Shown here: in pieces, positions 8,329 to 16,187 of the stretch
How positions within the stretch are numbered: position 1 is the first letter of the stretch
Layout of the letters: each line of letters begins with the position of its first letter
Assembly (NCBI GenBank): GCA_001464065.1
Contig: LNDN01000003.1
Location: forward strand, 1-64,000
From: Acidobacteria bacterium Ga0077522
GTDB lineage: Bacteria > Acidobacteriota > Vicinamibacteria > Vicinamibacterales > Vicinamibacteraceae
DNA: 64,000 nt
Direction: 5' to 3'
Position numbers and translations under genes: made by a program
Notes under the pieces: generated by a model
Seen by the model: the letters and a program-made list of their open reading frames with translations, nothing else
Told to the model about the DNA's origin: nothing
The model's database searches: none

Positions 8329-9444
8329 CTACGGCGACACGGACAGGAACAGATACGTGGCGAGCAGCGACAGGTGGACGCCGGCCTGCAGCAGCGTGGC
8401 GCGCCCGGGCACGACCGTCAGCACCGACACCACCGCCGTCAGCGCCAGCAGCACCAGGTGCACGCTGCCCAGGCCCAGATGCAGCGGACTCGGCAGCCAC
8501 GGCGACACCAGCGCCATGACCGGAATGGTCAAGCCGATGCTGGCCATCGCCGATCCGTACGCCAGGTTCAGGCTGATTTGCAGCTTTCGGACGCGTGCCG
8601 CTCGCACCGCCGCCACCGTCTCCGGCAGCAGGATCAGCAGCGCGATCACCACCCCCACCACCGCGAGCGGCATGCCTGCGGCGAGGACGCCGCGCTCCAC
8701 CGCGGGCGACACCAGCTTGGCCGATCCCACCACGGCGACCAGCGCCACCAGCAGCAACGCCAGCGAGATACCCGCGACCCGCGCCGACGGTCGCTCGACA
8801 TGCGTATCGTCTGGCAGTGGGGCCCCCTCGTCGGTGGTCGGCAGGAAGTAGTCGCGGTGACGTCCCGTCTGCACGATGACAAACAGGCTGTAGAGCGCCA
8901 GCGAAATCACGGCGGCGAAGACCAGTTGCGTCGGCGAGAACACCGGGCCCTGCGCACTGGACGTGAAGGTCGGCAGCACGAGCGCCAGCGTCGCCAGCGT
9001 CGTCACCGTGGCCATCGCCGCGCCGGCGCCCTCGGCGCTGAACTGCGCGACGTTCTGTCTGATCGTGCCGGCCAGCAGCGAGAGGCCGACGATGCCGTTG
9101 CACGTGATCATCACCGCCGCGAACACCGTGTCCCGGGCCAGCGTCGCGGCATCGCCGCCACCACTGAACATCAGCGTGACGATGAGCGCCACTTCGATGA
9201 CGGTGACGGCGACCGCGAGGACGAGCGAGCCGTAGGGTTCTCCCACGCGCAGCGCCACCACCTCCGCGTGGTGGACGGCGGCCAGCACCGCGCCCCCAAG
9301 GAGCGCCCCAATCAACGCCACCGCCAGCAGCGGCAGGTCGCGTCCCCACGCGACGGGGACGGCCAGGGCGGTCACGATGGGCAGCAGCGTTGTCCAGCTC
9401 GTCGGTGAGACACGGGAGACATCGACCATTCCCCAGTGTTTCAC
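8329..9444 (-). CDS. chaA: Ca2+/H+ (Na+/H+) antiporter, ChaA type
   Basis: 371-aa inner-membrane cation/proton antiporter of the CaCA superfamily with 10-11 hydrophobic segments. The first repeat holds HHAEVVALRVGEPYGSLVLA and AVTVIEVALIVTLM, matching the ChaA alpha-1 signature. The second repeat holds LPETVAAVRAARVRKLQISL and LNLAYGSAMASIGLTIPVM (alpha-2). A hydrophilic loop of about 30 residues (TTDEGAPLPDDTHVERPSAR) separates the halves. The GTG at 9444 or the ATG at 9429 may be the start; both precede the first membrane segment. The expected role is calcium or sodium export coupled to proton entry. Ion preference cannot be read from sequence. Confidence 0.92.
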   Translation of the reverse strand: MKHWGMVDVSRVSPTSWTTLLPIVTALAVPVAWGRDLPLLAVALIGALLGGAVLAAVHHAEVVALRVGEPYGSLVLAVAVTVIEVALIVTLMFSGGGDAATLARDTVFAAVMITCNGIVGLSLLAGTIRQNVAQFSAEGAGAAMATVTTLATLALVLPTFTSSAQGPVFSPTQLVFAAVISLALYSLFVIVQTGRHRDYFLPTTDEGAPLPDDTHVERPSARVAGISLALLLVALVAVVGSAKLVSPAVERGVLAAGMPLAVVGVVIALLILLPETVAAVRAARVRKLQISLNLAYGSAMASIGLTIPVMALVSPWLPSPLHLGLGSVHLVLLALTAVVSVLTVVPGRATLLQAGVHLSLLATYLFLSVSP

Positions 9445-9553
9445 GAGCGACCCACTCTGGTCGCGTGTGCCATGCCTTACGTGTCGGGAAGGACGCGCAC
9501 GTCTGAGGCTGCCCGGGAACCAGCGAGCCTCAGCCGTAAGGAGAGGGTTCAGC

Positions 9554-10033
9554 TCAGCGGCAGACGATGTCGCCGTCGTCGACGGCGCGGCCGATCAGGG
9601 CGCCGGCGCCGGCGCCGAGCAGGGTGCCCAGCGTCTTGGATCCGCCAGGGGCGATGACATGCCCCAGCACACCCCCGGCGAGACCACCGACGATCAAACC
9701 CGTGGTGCCATCGTCGCGCCGGCAGTAGTACCGGTTGTCCGAGCCGCGGTAGATCATGTCGCTGCGCCCCATGCGGCGCGGCCGGTAGCGCCGGTCATCC
9801 CGGCGGTAGTACTGCGCCGCATCCCAGCCACTGTAGCGGGCGTCGTAGCGCGGTCCGCCCCAGTCGCGGCGGTCGTCGTAGCGGTCGCGTCGATCGTCCC
9901 GGCGATCGTAGCGGTCGTCATAGCGATCGCGACGGTCACGGCGCTGGTCGTCGTCAGCCCTGACCGGCGTGGCCTGGAGAGCGATGACCGAGGCCAGGAG
10001 CGCTGCCACGGTTGCCATTCTGATGCGATGCAC
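9554..10033 (-). CDS. Exported glycine-zipper protein with Arg/Asp-rich repeats
   Basis: 159-aa exported protein. The signal peptide (MATVAALLASVIALQATPVRA) is followed by about 45 residues of a low-complexity DRRDRYDDRYDRRDDR repeat, a YYRRDDRRYRPRRM basic patch, and a C-terminal glycine-zipper 2TM segment (LIVGGLAGGVLGHVIAPG and LGTLLGAGAGALIGRAVD). Glycine zippers of this kind occur in outer-membrane and stress-response proteins (17-kDa antigen/SlyB-like). The start is the GTG at 10033 with GAGAGG upstream; the internal ATG at 10018 is an alternative. The Arg/Asp repeats are of variable length in related proteins and may reflect DNA slippage. Confidence 0.8.
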   Translation of the reverse strand: MHRIRMATVAALLASVIALQATPVRADDDQRRDRRDRYDDRYDRRDDRRDRYDDRRDWGGPRYDARYSGWDAAQYYRRDDRRYRPRRMGRSDMIYRGSDNRYYCRRDDGTTGLIVGGLAGGVLGHVIAPGGSKTLGTLLGAGAGALIGRAVDDGDIVCR

Positions 10034-10239
10034 GTCGACCTCTCGTTCGGCGGTCCCGATTGACCTTGCCCCGGGGAGTGCAAGCGATGTGCCGGCTGTG
10101 CGACGACGAGAACGACCAGCCGGGGGCTTCCGGACGACCCGAGTGGCCCCTCGGGAGGACGCCTCGCCGCGAGATCCGTCCTCGTTGGCGGAAACAGGGA
10201 TGTGTGCCACACACGACAGCGGATGGCCCAGGGCGCCGA

Positions 10240-10245
10240 TACGCT
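10240..10245 (+). promoter_or_regulatory. Predicted -10 box TACGCT, leaderless position
   Basis: TACGCT lies 6 nt before the ATG of the zinc dehydrogenase gene, with no Shine-Dalgarno sequence in between. Confidence 0.5.
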
Positions 10246-10251
10246 GCGGCC

Positions 10252-11343
10252 ATGACATCTGTCGCGCAGGCTCTCACCACTCGTCGCATGCATGGGCTGG
10301 TCTACCGTGGCCCCGGTCAGCGTTCCTGGGAGGAGGTCCCCCGGCCGCAGCTGCGGGACCCCGGAGACGCCATCGTGCGGCTGACGACGTCCACCATCTG
10401 CGGCACCGACCTCCATATCCTGAAGGGCGACGTCCCCAGCGTCACCGCGGGGCGTGTCCTCGGGCACGAGGGCATCGGTGTGGTCACCGAGGTGGGCCCA
10501 GGGGTGTCGACGTTCGCGGTCGACGATCGGGTCCTGATCTCGTGCATCACGTCGTGCGGCCGCTGTGACTTCTGTCGCCGTCAGATGTACTCGCACTGCC
10601 GGCAGGGCGGCTGGATCCTGGGCAACACCATCGACGGCACCCAGGCCGAGTACGTCCGCATTCCCTTTGCCGACACGAGTCTCTACGCACTGCCGGCCGA
10701 TGGCGATGAAGAGGCCCTCGTGATGCTGAGCGACATCCTGCCGACGGGCTTCGAGTGCGGCGTGCTCAGCGGCCAGGTGGCGCCAGGCAACACCGTCGCC
10801 ATCGTGGGAGCGGGGCCCATCGGCCTGGCCGCCCTGCTGACGGCGCAACTCTATTCACCGTCCAGCGTGGTGATGATCGACATCGACGACGCACGCCTCG
10901 CGATGGCGAAGACCTTCGGCGCGACGACGCTGGTCAACAGTGCGGATGGCGGCGCGGTGCAGCGAGTGCTGGACCTGACGGACGGGCTTGGCGTGGACGT
11001 GGCCATCGAGGCCGTTGGCGTGCCGGCGACGTTCGACATCTGCCAGGCCATCCTGGCGCCGGGTGGTCGGCTTGCCAACGTCGGCGTCCATGGCGCGCCC
11101 GTGTCCCTGCACCTCGAGAAGCTCTGGGATCGCAACATCACGATCACGACGCGGCTGGTCGACACCGTCACCACGCCGAAGCTGTTGACCATGGTGGGGA
11201 CCGGTCGGCTCGAGCCGCGCCGGCTGGTGACGCACCGCTTCGCGCTGCACGACATCCTGCAGGCCTACGACACCTTCGAGCACGCCGCTCGAGAGGGCGC
11301 CCTGAAGGTCATCCTGCACAGTGATCCCGCCGCGTCGCACTGA
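10252..11343 (+). CDS. Zinc-dependent alcohol dehydrogenase family protein
   Basis: 363-aa MDR-superfamily NAD(P)-dependent dehydrogenase. The catalytic zinc site is shown by TICGTDLHILKG and GHEGIGVVTEVG, and the structural zinc lobe by the cysteines in CGRCDFCRRQMYSHC. The Rossmann motif is VAIVGAGPIGLAALLTAQ, followed by an acidic residue (VVMIDIDD) that favours NAD(H). LGNTIDGTQAEYVRIP and the overall order resemble the zinc-dependent alcohol dehydrogenases of the Adh/threonine-dehydrogenase group. The exact substrate is unknown. The start at 10252 is supported by a -10 box exactly 6 nt upstream; MHGLVYRG at 10288 is the only close alternative. It is divergent from the glycine-zipper gene. 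Confidence 0.92.
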   Translation: MTSVAQALTTRRMHGLVYRGPGQRSWEEVPRPQLRDPGDAIVRLTTSTICGTDLHILKGDVPSVTAGRVLGHEGIGVVTEVGPGVSTFAVDDRVLISCITSCGRCDFCRRQMYSHCRQGGWILGNTIDGTQAEYVRIPFADTSLYALPADGDEEALVMLSDILPTGFECGVLSGQVAPGNTVAIVGAGPIGLAALLTAQLYSPSSVVMIDIDDARLAMAKTFGATTLVNSADGGAVQRVLDLTDGLGVDVAIEAVGVPATFDICQAILAPGGRLANVGVHGAPVSLHLEKLWDRNITITTRLVDTVTTPKLLTMVGTGRLEPRRLVTHRFALHDILQAYDTFEHAAREGALKVILHSDPAASH

Positions 11344-11420
11344 GCACCGGCCCTGGCGTCGCCGACCGACGTGTGCCCGATGGAACTGCGCCGCGCGCGC
11401 AGGTGCGGGATCCTCGTGGC

Positions 11421-11660
11421 ATGTGGAACAAGAAGGAACCCGACTCCCTGACCAGCATGCAGCCGGGGGACGTCCTCGTGTCGCACGGCAGCGCCGTCAC
11501 GGCCCATGAGATCAGCATCGTGCCGGATGCCCCGCACACGGCCGCCGCCACCCACGACGCCGCCGTCAGCGATGGCTGCGCGGAGGCCGAGGAACTCGGC
11601 GTCGATGCCTGGCTCACCGAGGATCAGACCCACGTCGTCAAGATCGCGTCCAATCGCTGA
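11421..11660 (+). CDS. Small DUF2188-like protein
   Basis: 79-aa protein (95 aa if the GTG at 11373 is used). The recognisable part is AATHDAAVSDGCAEAEELGV followed by DAWLTEDQTHVVKIASNR. This resembles the small DUF2188-type proteins in which a helix precedes a beta-hairpin ending in a His-x-x-hydrophobic strand. No cysteine cluster, signal peptide or membrane segment is seen. No clear ribosome-binding site marks either start, so the N-terminus is uncertain. It follows the dehydrogenase gene by 77 bp on the same strand. Function unknown. Confidence 0.6.
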   Translation: MWNKKEPDSLTSMQPGDVLVSHGSAVTAHEISIVPDAPHTAAATHDAAVSDGCAEAEELGVDAWLTEDQTHVVKIASNR

Positions 11661-11738
11661 CCCGACCTGACCGCCGCGGCGCCCTGCCGATCCGGGGGGG
11701 CGCGACAACCGGTCGCAGGCAGGCATCGCGTTCCGTCG

Positions 11739-11744
11739 GACAAT
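11739..11744 (+). promoter_or_regulatory. Predicted -10 box GACAAT, leaderless position
   Basis: GACAAT lies 6 nt before the ATG at 11751. It departs from TANNNT only at the first base and keeps the spacing seen at the other genes of this set. Confidence 0.4.
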
Positions 11745-11750
11745 GGCCCG

Positions 11751-12977
11751 ATGCGCATCCTTCCGATGCTCGCCGTGCTCCTGTCCGCCTCGTGCGTGGG
11801 CGTCACCGCCCAGCGCCCCGTCGAGCTACTGGCCACGCCCGCCGGCGCCGGCAGCGGCATGTATGCCCTCGCGACGGGGGCTGATGGCCGGACCTACCTG
11901 ACCTGGCTCGAGCCCGTGACAGGCGGGGGGCACGCCCTGAAGTTCTCGCGGCTCGACGCCGGTGCCTGGGCGCCACCCAGGCAGATCGCGCAGGGCGCGA
12001 ACTGGTTCGTCAACTGGGCCGACCATCCATCACTCACGGCCACGCGCGATGGCCGCCTCTTCGTCCACTGGCTGGTCAACACCGGGCAGAAGGCGGGCGC
12101 CTACGGGTACGCGATCCGCGCCCAGTCGTCCGCTGACGGCGGGCAGACGTGGCAGACGGTGTTCGAGGAAGGCACGCAGAACGTGTCGGACTACTCCGGC
12201 TTCCTCTCGTTCCTGCCGACCGGTGCGGGCATGAGCGCGGTGTACCTCACCCCGCTGGCGCCAGACACCGCAGCGACACACGCGGCGCACGGCGGTGGGC
12301 ACGCCGAGGGCCACGTCAAGACGGTGGGCATCGCCAGCTTCGCGCCCGACGGTCGCGAGCTCGCACGCACGATCGTCGATCGCGACGCGTGCTCGTGCTG
12401 CAGCACCGACATGGCCGACACCGCGGACGGCCCCGTCGCGGTCTACCGCGATCACGAACCCGGCGAAATCCGCGACATCGCCATCGTCCGCCGCGTCAAC
12501 GGCACGTGGACGGCCCCGACGCCGGTGCACCGGGATGGCTGGATGATCCCCGGGTGTCCGACCAACGGTCCGGCCGTGGCTGCGGCCGGAAAGACGGTGG
12601 TCGTCGCCTGGTTCACCGCCGCCGGCGGCACAGCCAAGGTGCTGGCGGCCTTCTCGGACGATGCCGGGGCGACGTTCGCGGCCCCCATTCGCGTCGACGA
12701 CGGCGACCCGGTCGGCTGGGCGGGAGTGACCATGCTCGATGGCAGTCGCCCCATCGTCAGCTGGCTCGAACGCAAGGGCGGCGGTGGTGAGGTGCGGCTG
12801 CGCGAAGTGTCCGCGACCAGCCGATCGGAAGCCCTCACCGTGGCCGCCACCTCGAATGGGCGCGCGACCGGCATCCCGATGATCGCGCGCGCGGGCGACG
12901 ACCTGATCGTCGCGTGGCGCGACGGCCAGGTGAAGACGGCGCGCGTGCCGTGGCCGACACCGCGCCCGCGGCCGTAG
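11751..12977 (+). CDS. Exported sialidase-fold beta-propeller protein
   Basis: 408-aa secreted protein with signal peptide (MRILPMLAVLLSASCVGVTA). The body shows Asp-box-like sialidase/BNR blades (SSADGGQTWQTVF, FSDDAGATFAAPIRVD). Two cysteine motifs, DACSCCSTD and IPGCPTNGP, are characteristic of this exo-alpha-sialidase-like group; they could form disulfides or a metal site. The Arg triad of true sialidases is not evident, so enzymatic activity is doubtful. The internal HAAHGGGHAEGHV is His-rich and might bind metal. The start is fixed by the signal peptide and by a -10-like box 6 nt upstream. It converges on the P1 peptidase gene with 12 bp between the stops. Confidence 0.82.
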   Translation: MRILPMLAVLLSASCVGVTAQRPVELLATPAGAGSGMYALATGADGRTYLTWLEPVTGGGHALKFSRLDAGAWAPPRQIAQGANWFVNWADHPSLTATRDGRLFVHWLVNTGQKAGAYGYAIRAQSSADGGQTWQTVFEEGTQNVSDYSGFLSFLPTGAGMSAVYLTPLAPDTAATHAAHGGGHAEGHVKTVGIASFAPDGRELARTIVDRDACSCCSTDMADTADGPVAVYRDHEPGEIRDIAIVRRVNGTWTAPTPVHRDGWMIPGCPTNGPAVAAAGKTVVVAWFTAAGGTAKVLAAFSDDAGATFAAPIRVDDGDPVGWAGVTMLDGSRPIVSWLERKGGGGEVRLREVSATSRSEALTVAATSNGRATGIPMIARAGDDLIVAWRDGQVKTARVPWPTPRPRP

Positions 12978-12989
12978 GCGGCGTCCCAC

Positions 12990-14162
12990 TCACGGCACGG
13001 CGATGCCGTACTGACTTAGGACCGCCCGCACCTTGTCGAGCGGAAGGGCCTCGACGGTCCGGCCGTTGCCCGTCACGGTGGTCGCGGCGAACATCGAGTT
13101 GTAGATCGCCTCCTCGGTGGCTTCGACCACAGCCTGGAACAGGCCGGACATCGGCTCATTGGCCAGGTCCTCCACCGTGCGCTGCCGCGTGTCTCGGCCC
13201 GCGGTGCCCTGCGCCAGCGGTCGCCGACGCACCTCGCGGGCCGTCGAGAAGGCGAGCACGTAGTCGCCGCTGCCGTTGGAGGCCGATGACCCCGTGCGCG
13301 CGAGGCCCATGATGCCGCGCGCGGCCAGGCGCTCGAGGTTGCGATCGGAGAGCGGCGCGTCGGTCGCGACCACGATCATGATCGAGCCGTCGCCCCGCTC
13401 CTGGTCGGCGACGTCGCGGAAGGCGTACTGCCCCAGCGCCTTGCCGACGGGCGCGCCGAGCACCTGCAGCACGCCCCCGAAGTTGGATTGCACCAGCACA
13501 CCCACCGTCCAGCCCCCGAGCGCGACGGGAAGCACGCGCGACGAGGTGCCGATGCCACCCTTCCAGCCGAACGCCACCGTGCCCGTACCGGCGCCCACCG
13601 AGCCTTCCGCCACGGGACCGCTCGTGGCACCGTCCAGCGCGCGTCGCACGTGGTCGGCCCCGATCGGCCGCCGACGAATCGCGTTGAGTCCGCCGTCGTT
13701 GGTCTCGCCGACCACGGGGTTGATCGAGCCGACCGCCGCCATGACGTCCCGCTCGAGCATCCACTCGGTCATCGCGTCGGCGGCCTTCCACACACAGAGC
13801 GTGCAGGTCAGCAGGATGGGCGTCTCGAGTTCGCCGAGTTCACGCAACTGCGTCACGCCGAGCAGCTTGCCGTAGCCGTTGCCCACATGCAGGGCGGCCG
13901 GCACGCGCTCGAGGTACGGGTTGCCTTCGTGCGGAAGGATCGCCGTGACGCCGGTCCGCACGTCGTCCCCCTCGATGATGGTGACCTGGCCGACGCGTAC
14001 GCCAGCGACGTCGGTGATGCCGTTGAGAGGACCCGGTGCAAAGACGCCCGGAGCGACGCCGAGCTCACGCGCCCGTGCGCGCCCCTGGGCCTGAAGCCCC
14101 GACGGGGGCACGGTCACGACAACGAGCAGCAGGGCGACGGCGAGGGACTGACGACGCAGCAT
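12990..14162 (-). CDS. P1 family (DmpA-type) N-terminal nucleophile aminopeptidase
   Basis: 390-aa exported self-processing hydrolase of the DmpA/BapA family (D-aminopeptidase or beta-peptidyl aminopeptidase). The signal peptide is LAVALLLVVVTVPPSGLQA. Conserved family blocks are NGITDVAGVRVGQVTI, GAGTGTVAFGWKGGIGTSSR, LVQSNFGG, and RGDGSIMIVVATDAPL, in which the Ser near residue 260 is the predicted nucleophile released by autocleavage after Gly. SSASNGSGDYVLAFSTA closes the active site in this family. It shares a 71-bp divergent promoter region with nagA. Whether it cleaves D-amino-acid or beta-peptides cannot be predicted. Confidence 0.92.
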   Translation of the reverse strand: MLRRQSLAVALLLVVVTVPPSGLQAQGRARARELGVAPGVFAPGPLNGITDVAGVRVGQVTIIEGDDVRTGVTAILPHEGNPYLERVPAALHVGNGYGKLLGVTQLRELGELETPILLTCTLCVWKAADAMTEWMLERDVMAAVGSINPVVGETNDGGLNAIRRRPIGADHVRRALDGATSGPVAEGSVGAGTGTVAFGWKGGIGTSSRVLPVALGGWTVGVLVQSNFGGVLQVLGAPVGKALGQYAFRDVADQERGDGSIMIVVATDAPLSDRNLERLAARGIMGLARTGSSASNGSGDYVLAFSTAREVRRRPLAQGTAGRDTRQRTVEDLANEPMSGLFQAVVEATEEAIYNSMFAATTVTGNGRTVEALPLDKVRAVLSQYGIAVP

Positions 14163-14221
14163 GGCCTCAGCCTCTCACACCGGGGTCGACGCGGCGGGCG
14201 CCGTCGTGCCCGGGGTGCCGC

Positions 14222-14227
14222 TACACT
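14222..14227 (+). promoter_or_regulatory. Predicted -10 box TACACT, leaderless position
   Basis: TACACT lies 6 nt before the ATG of nagA; there is no Shine-Dalgarno sequence. Confidence 0.55.
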
Positions 14228-14233
14228 GCGCGC

Positions 14234-15433
14234 ATGTCTGCCGACGCCCTCGTCATCACCAACGCCACCGCCATCCTGCCGGACCGCCTCCTGCCCGATG
14301 CCCGCATCGTCGTGCGTGACGGCCGGATCACGGCGGTGGGCGGCGCCAGGACCCGCGTGCCTCGCCGTGCGGCGGTGATCGACGCGCGCGGCGGCTTCGT
14401 CTCGCCCGGCTTCATCGACGTGCATGTGCATGGTGGGGGCGGCGCCGACTTCATGGACGGCACGCCGGCCGCCGTCCGCACCGCCTGCGCCGTCCATGCG
14501 CGGCACGGCACCACCACGATCTTTCCGACGACGACCACCGGCGCCCCGCACGAGATCCACGCGATGATCGATGCGTGCCGGACGGTGCGCGACGAGGCCG
14601 TGCCGACGGGTGGCGCGCGCATCGCGGGCATCCACCTGTACGGGCCGTTCTTCGCGCCCGACAAGGTGGGGTGTCATTCCGCCGATGGCCGGCGCGACCC
14701 GACGCCGGCGGAGTTCGCCCGGTACTTCGCGACGGGCCTCATCCGCATCGCGACCTGCGCGGCCGAACTCCCCGGGGCGCTGGCGTTCTTCCGCACGGCG
14801 CGCCGCCAGGGGTGCTTCATCACCTGCGGTCACTCCAACGCGTCGTGGACCGAGATGGCGGCGGCGTTCCGCGCCGGCATGCGACACGTCGATCACTTCT
14901 GGTGCGCCATGAGCAGCGTGCCGTCCATCCGGGCCAGGCTGGGCACACCGATGCAGGGCAGCATGGAGCAGTACGTGCTGATGCAGGAGGCGATGAGCAC
15001 CGAGGTCATCGCCGACGGGCAGCACCTGGCGCCGGAACTGCTGCAGTTCGCCTGGCGGATGCTCGGCGCCCGCCGGTTGCTGCTCGTCACCGACGCCAGT
15101 CGTGCCGTCGACATGCCGCCGGGCCGTTACCGGTTCGGCCCCGTCGAGACGGGCACGGATTTCGATCACGATGGCAAGGTCGGGCGCGCTCCGCAGGGGG
15201 GCCTGGCCAGTGCCTCGGTGGGCATGGACCACATGGTCCGCACGATGCTCGCGGCGACGAAGGCCCCGCTGTGGGAGGTCGTCCGCATGGCCAGCCTGAC
15301 GCCGGCCGAGCGGACCGGCATCGCGCATGACACCGGCAGCCTGACGGTCGGCACGCGGGCCGACATCGTGGTGCTGGGGCGCCGCCTGGCCGTGACGCAC
15401 GTGCTGGTCGGCGGGGTGCTGCAGCCGCGGTAG
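14234..15433 (+). CDS. nagA: N-acetylglucosamine-6-phosphate deacetylase
   Basis: 399-aa cytoplasmic amidohydrolase that would deacetylate GlcNAc-6-phosphate to GlcN-6-phosphate, feeding amino-sugar catabolism or cell-wall recycling. Motifs in order: [20 protein letters not shown] (metal-binding HxH), [21 protein letters not shown] in place of the usual HLEGPF, GHSNAS (metal His), HFWCAM where HLFNAM is typical, and LVTDA (catalytic Asp). The HLEGP to HLYGP change removes the glutamate that is a metal ligand in many NagA enzymes, so activity or metal content may differ. No other nag genes are adjacent. The start is supported by the leaderless -10 box. Confidence 0.85.
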   Translation: MSADALVITNATAILPDRLLPDARIVVRDGRITAVGGARTRVPRRAAVIDARGGFVSPGFIDVHVHGGGGADFMDGTPAAVRTACAVHARHGTTTIFPTTTTGAPHEIHAMIDACRTVRDEAVPTGGARIAGIHLYGPFFAPDKVGCHSADGRRDPTPAEFARYFATGLIRIATCAAELPGALAFFRTARRQGCFITCGHSNASWTEMAAAFRAGMRHVDHFWCAMSSVPSIRARLGTPMQGSMEQYVLMQEAMSTEVIADGQHLAPELLQFAWRMLGARRLLLVTDASRAVDMPPGRYRFGPVETGTDFDHDGKVGRAPQGGLASASVGMDHMVRTMLAATKAPLWEVVRMASLTPAERTGIAHDTGSLTVGTRADIVVLGRRLAVTHVLVGGVLQPR

Positions 15434-15455
15434 CGAGACGCGCGGCCAGGCGCGC

Positions 15456-16079
15456 TCACTTCTTCTTCGCGGCCGTCCGTGTCTGCGGCACGATGGTCTC
15501 GGCGCGCGCCAGCATGTCGACCAGGCTGGCGATCTTGCGCGCGCGCCCCTCCGGCGTCTTCATGGCGTTGGTACGGAAGGCCAGCGCGAACAGGTTCACG
15601 CGTCCGAGCGTGGCGAAGGTGCGCCGGGCCTTCGGATTGGCGTCGATGGCCGCGCGCAGGTCATCGGGCAGCGCGTCGACACTCGCGCTGCGAATGGGGG
15701 CGTACGCCGCATCCCAGCGCCCATCGGCCTTCGCAGCATCGACCTGCGCCTGTCCGTGCGGCGTCATGCGTCCCGCCGCCGTCAGGCGGGCGATGTGATC
15801 GCGGTTGACCTGACTCCAGATGCTGCGGGCGCGGCGCGGCGTGTAGCGCTGCAGGAACGACTGGGCGTCGAGCGACTTCCTGATGCCGTCGATCCACCCC
15901 CAGCACAGCACGACGTCGAGCGCCTCGGCGTAGGTCACGGTGGGCAGGCCCGACCCCTTCTTGTACACGCGAAGCCAGAGCTCCGGCTCGGAGGCGTGGT
16001 GCTGCCGCATCCACGCCTCGAAGGCGGCCTCGGTTGGGAAGCTGTGGATGCGGGCGGGGTCGGGAACGATGGGCGCCAT
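15456..16079 (-). CDS. YdeI/OmpD-associated family protein
   Basis: 207-aa cytoplasmic protein of the YdeI/OmpD-associated family, often labelled bacteriocin-protection-like. Typical blocks are [55 protein letters not shown] and [17 protein letters not shown], ending in a lysine-rich tail. Molecular function is unknown in the family. The ATG at 16079 (MAPIVPDP) gives the usual family N-terminus; the GTG at 16115 adds 12 non-conserved residues. It converges with nagA (22 bp between stops) and is divergent from the serine-hydrolase gene. Confidence 0.88.
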   Translation of the reverse strand: MAPIVPDPARIHSFPTEAAFEAWMRQHHASEPELWLRVYKKGSGLPTVTYAEALDVVLCWGWIDGIRKSLDAQSFLQRYTPRRARSIWSQVNRDHIARLTAAGRMTPHGQAQVDAAKADGRWDAAYAPIRSASVDALPDDLRAAIDANPKARRTFATLGRVNLFALAFRTNAMKTPEGRARKIASLVDMLARAETIVPQTRTAAKKK

Positions 16080-16187
16080 GGCGTGCTTCGGTACCACGAC
16101 CGCCAGCGGGGGCACAAGGGTCCGAACGACTGGTCATGGCCCCGAACGCGGGCCGCCCGCGCTATTGCCAGTGAGGTGCCACGCCAC

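Noticed and set aside
8198-9349. Long N-terminal extension of the CWGC hypothetical protein
   Set aside because: It overlaps the antiporter gene in another frame and is Arg/Gly-rich shadow sequence.
13488-14378. 296-aa plus-strand ORF between the P1 peptidase and nagA
   Set aside because: Mostly antisense to the P1 peptidase gene and without a start signal.
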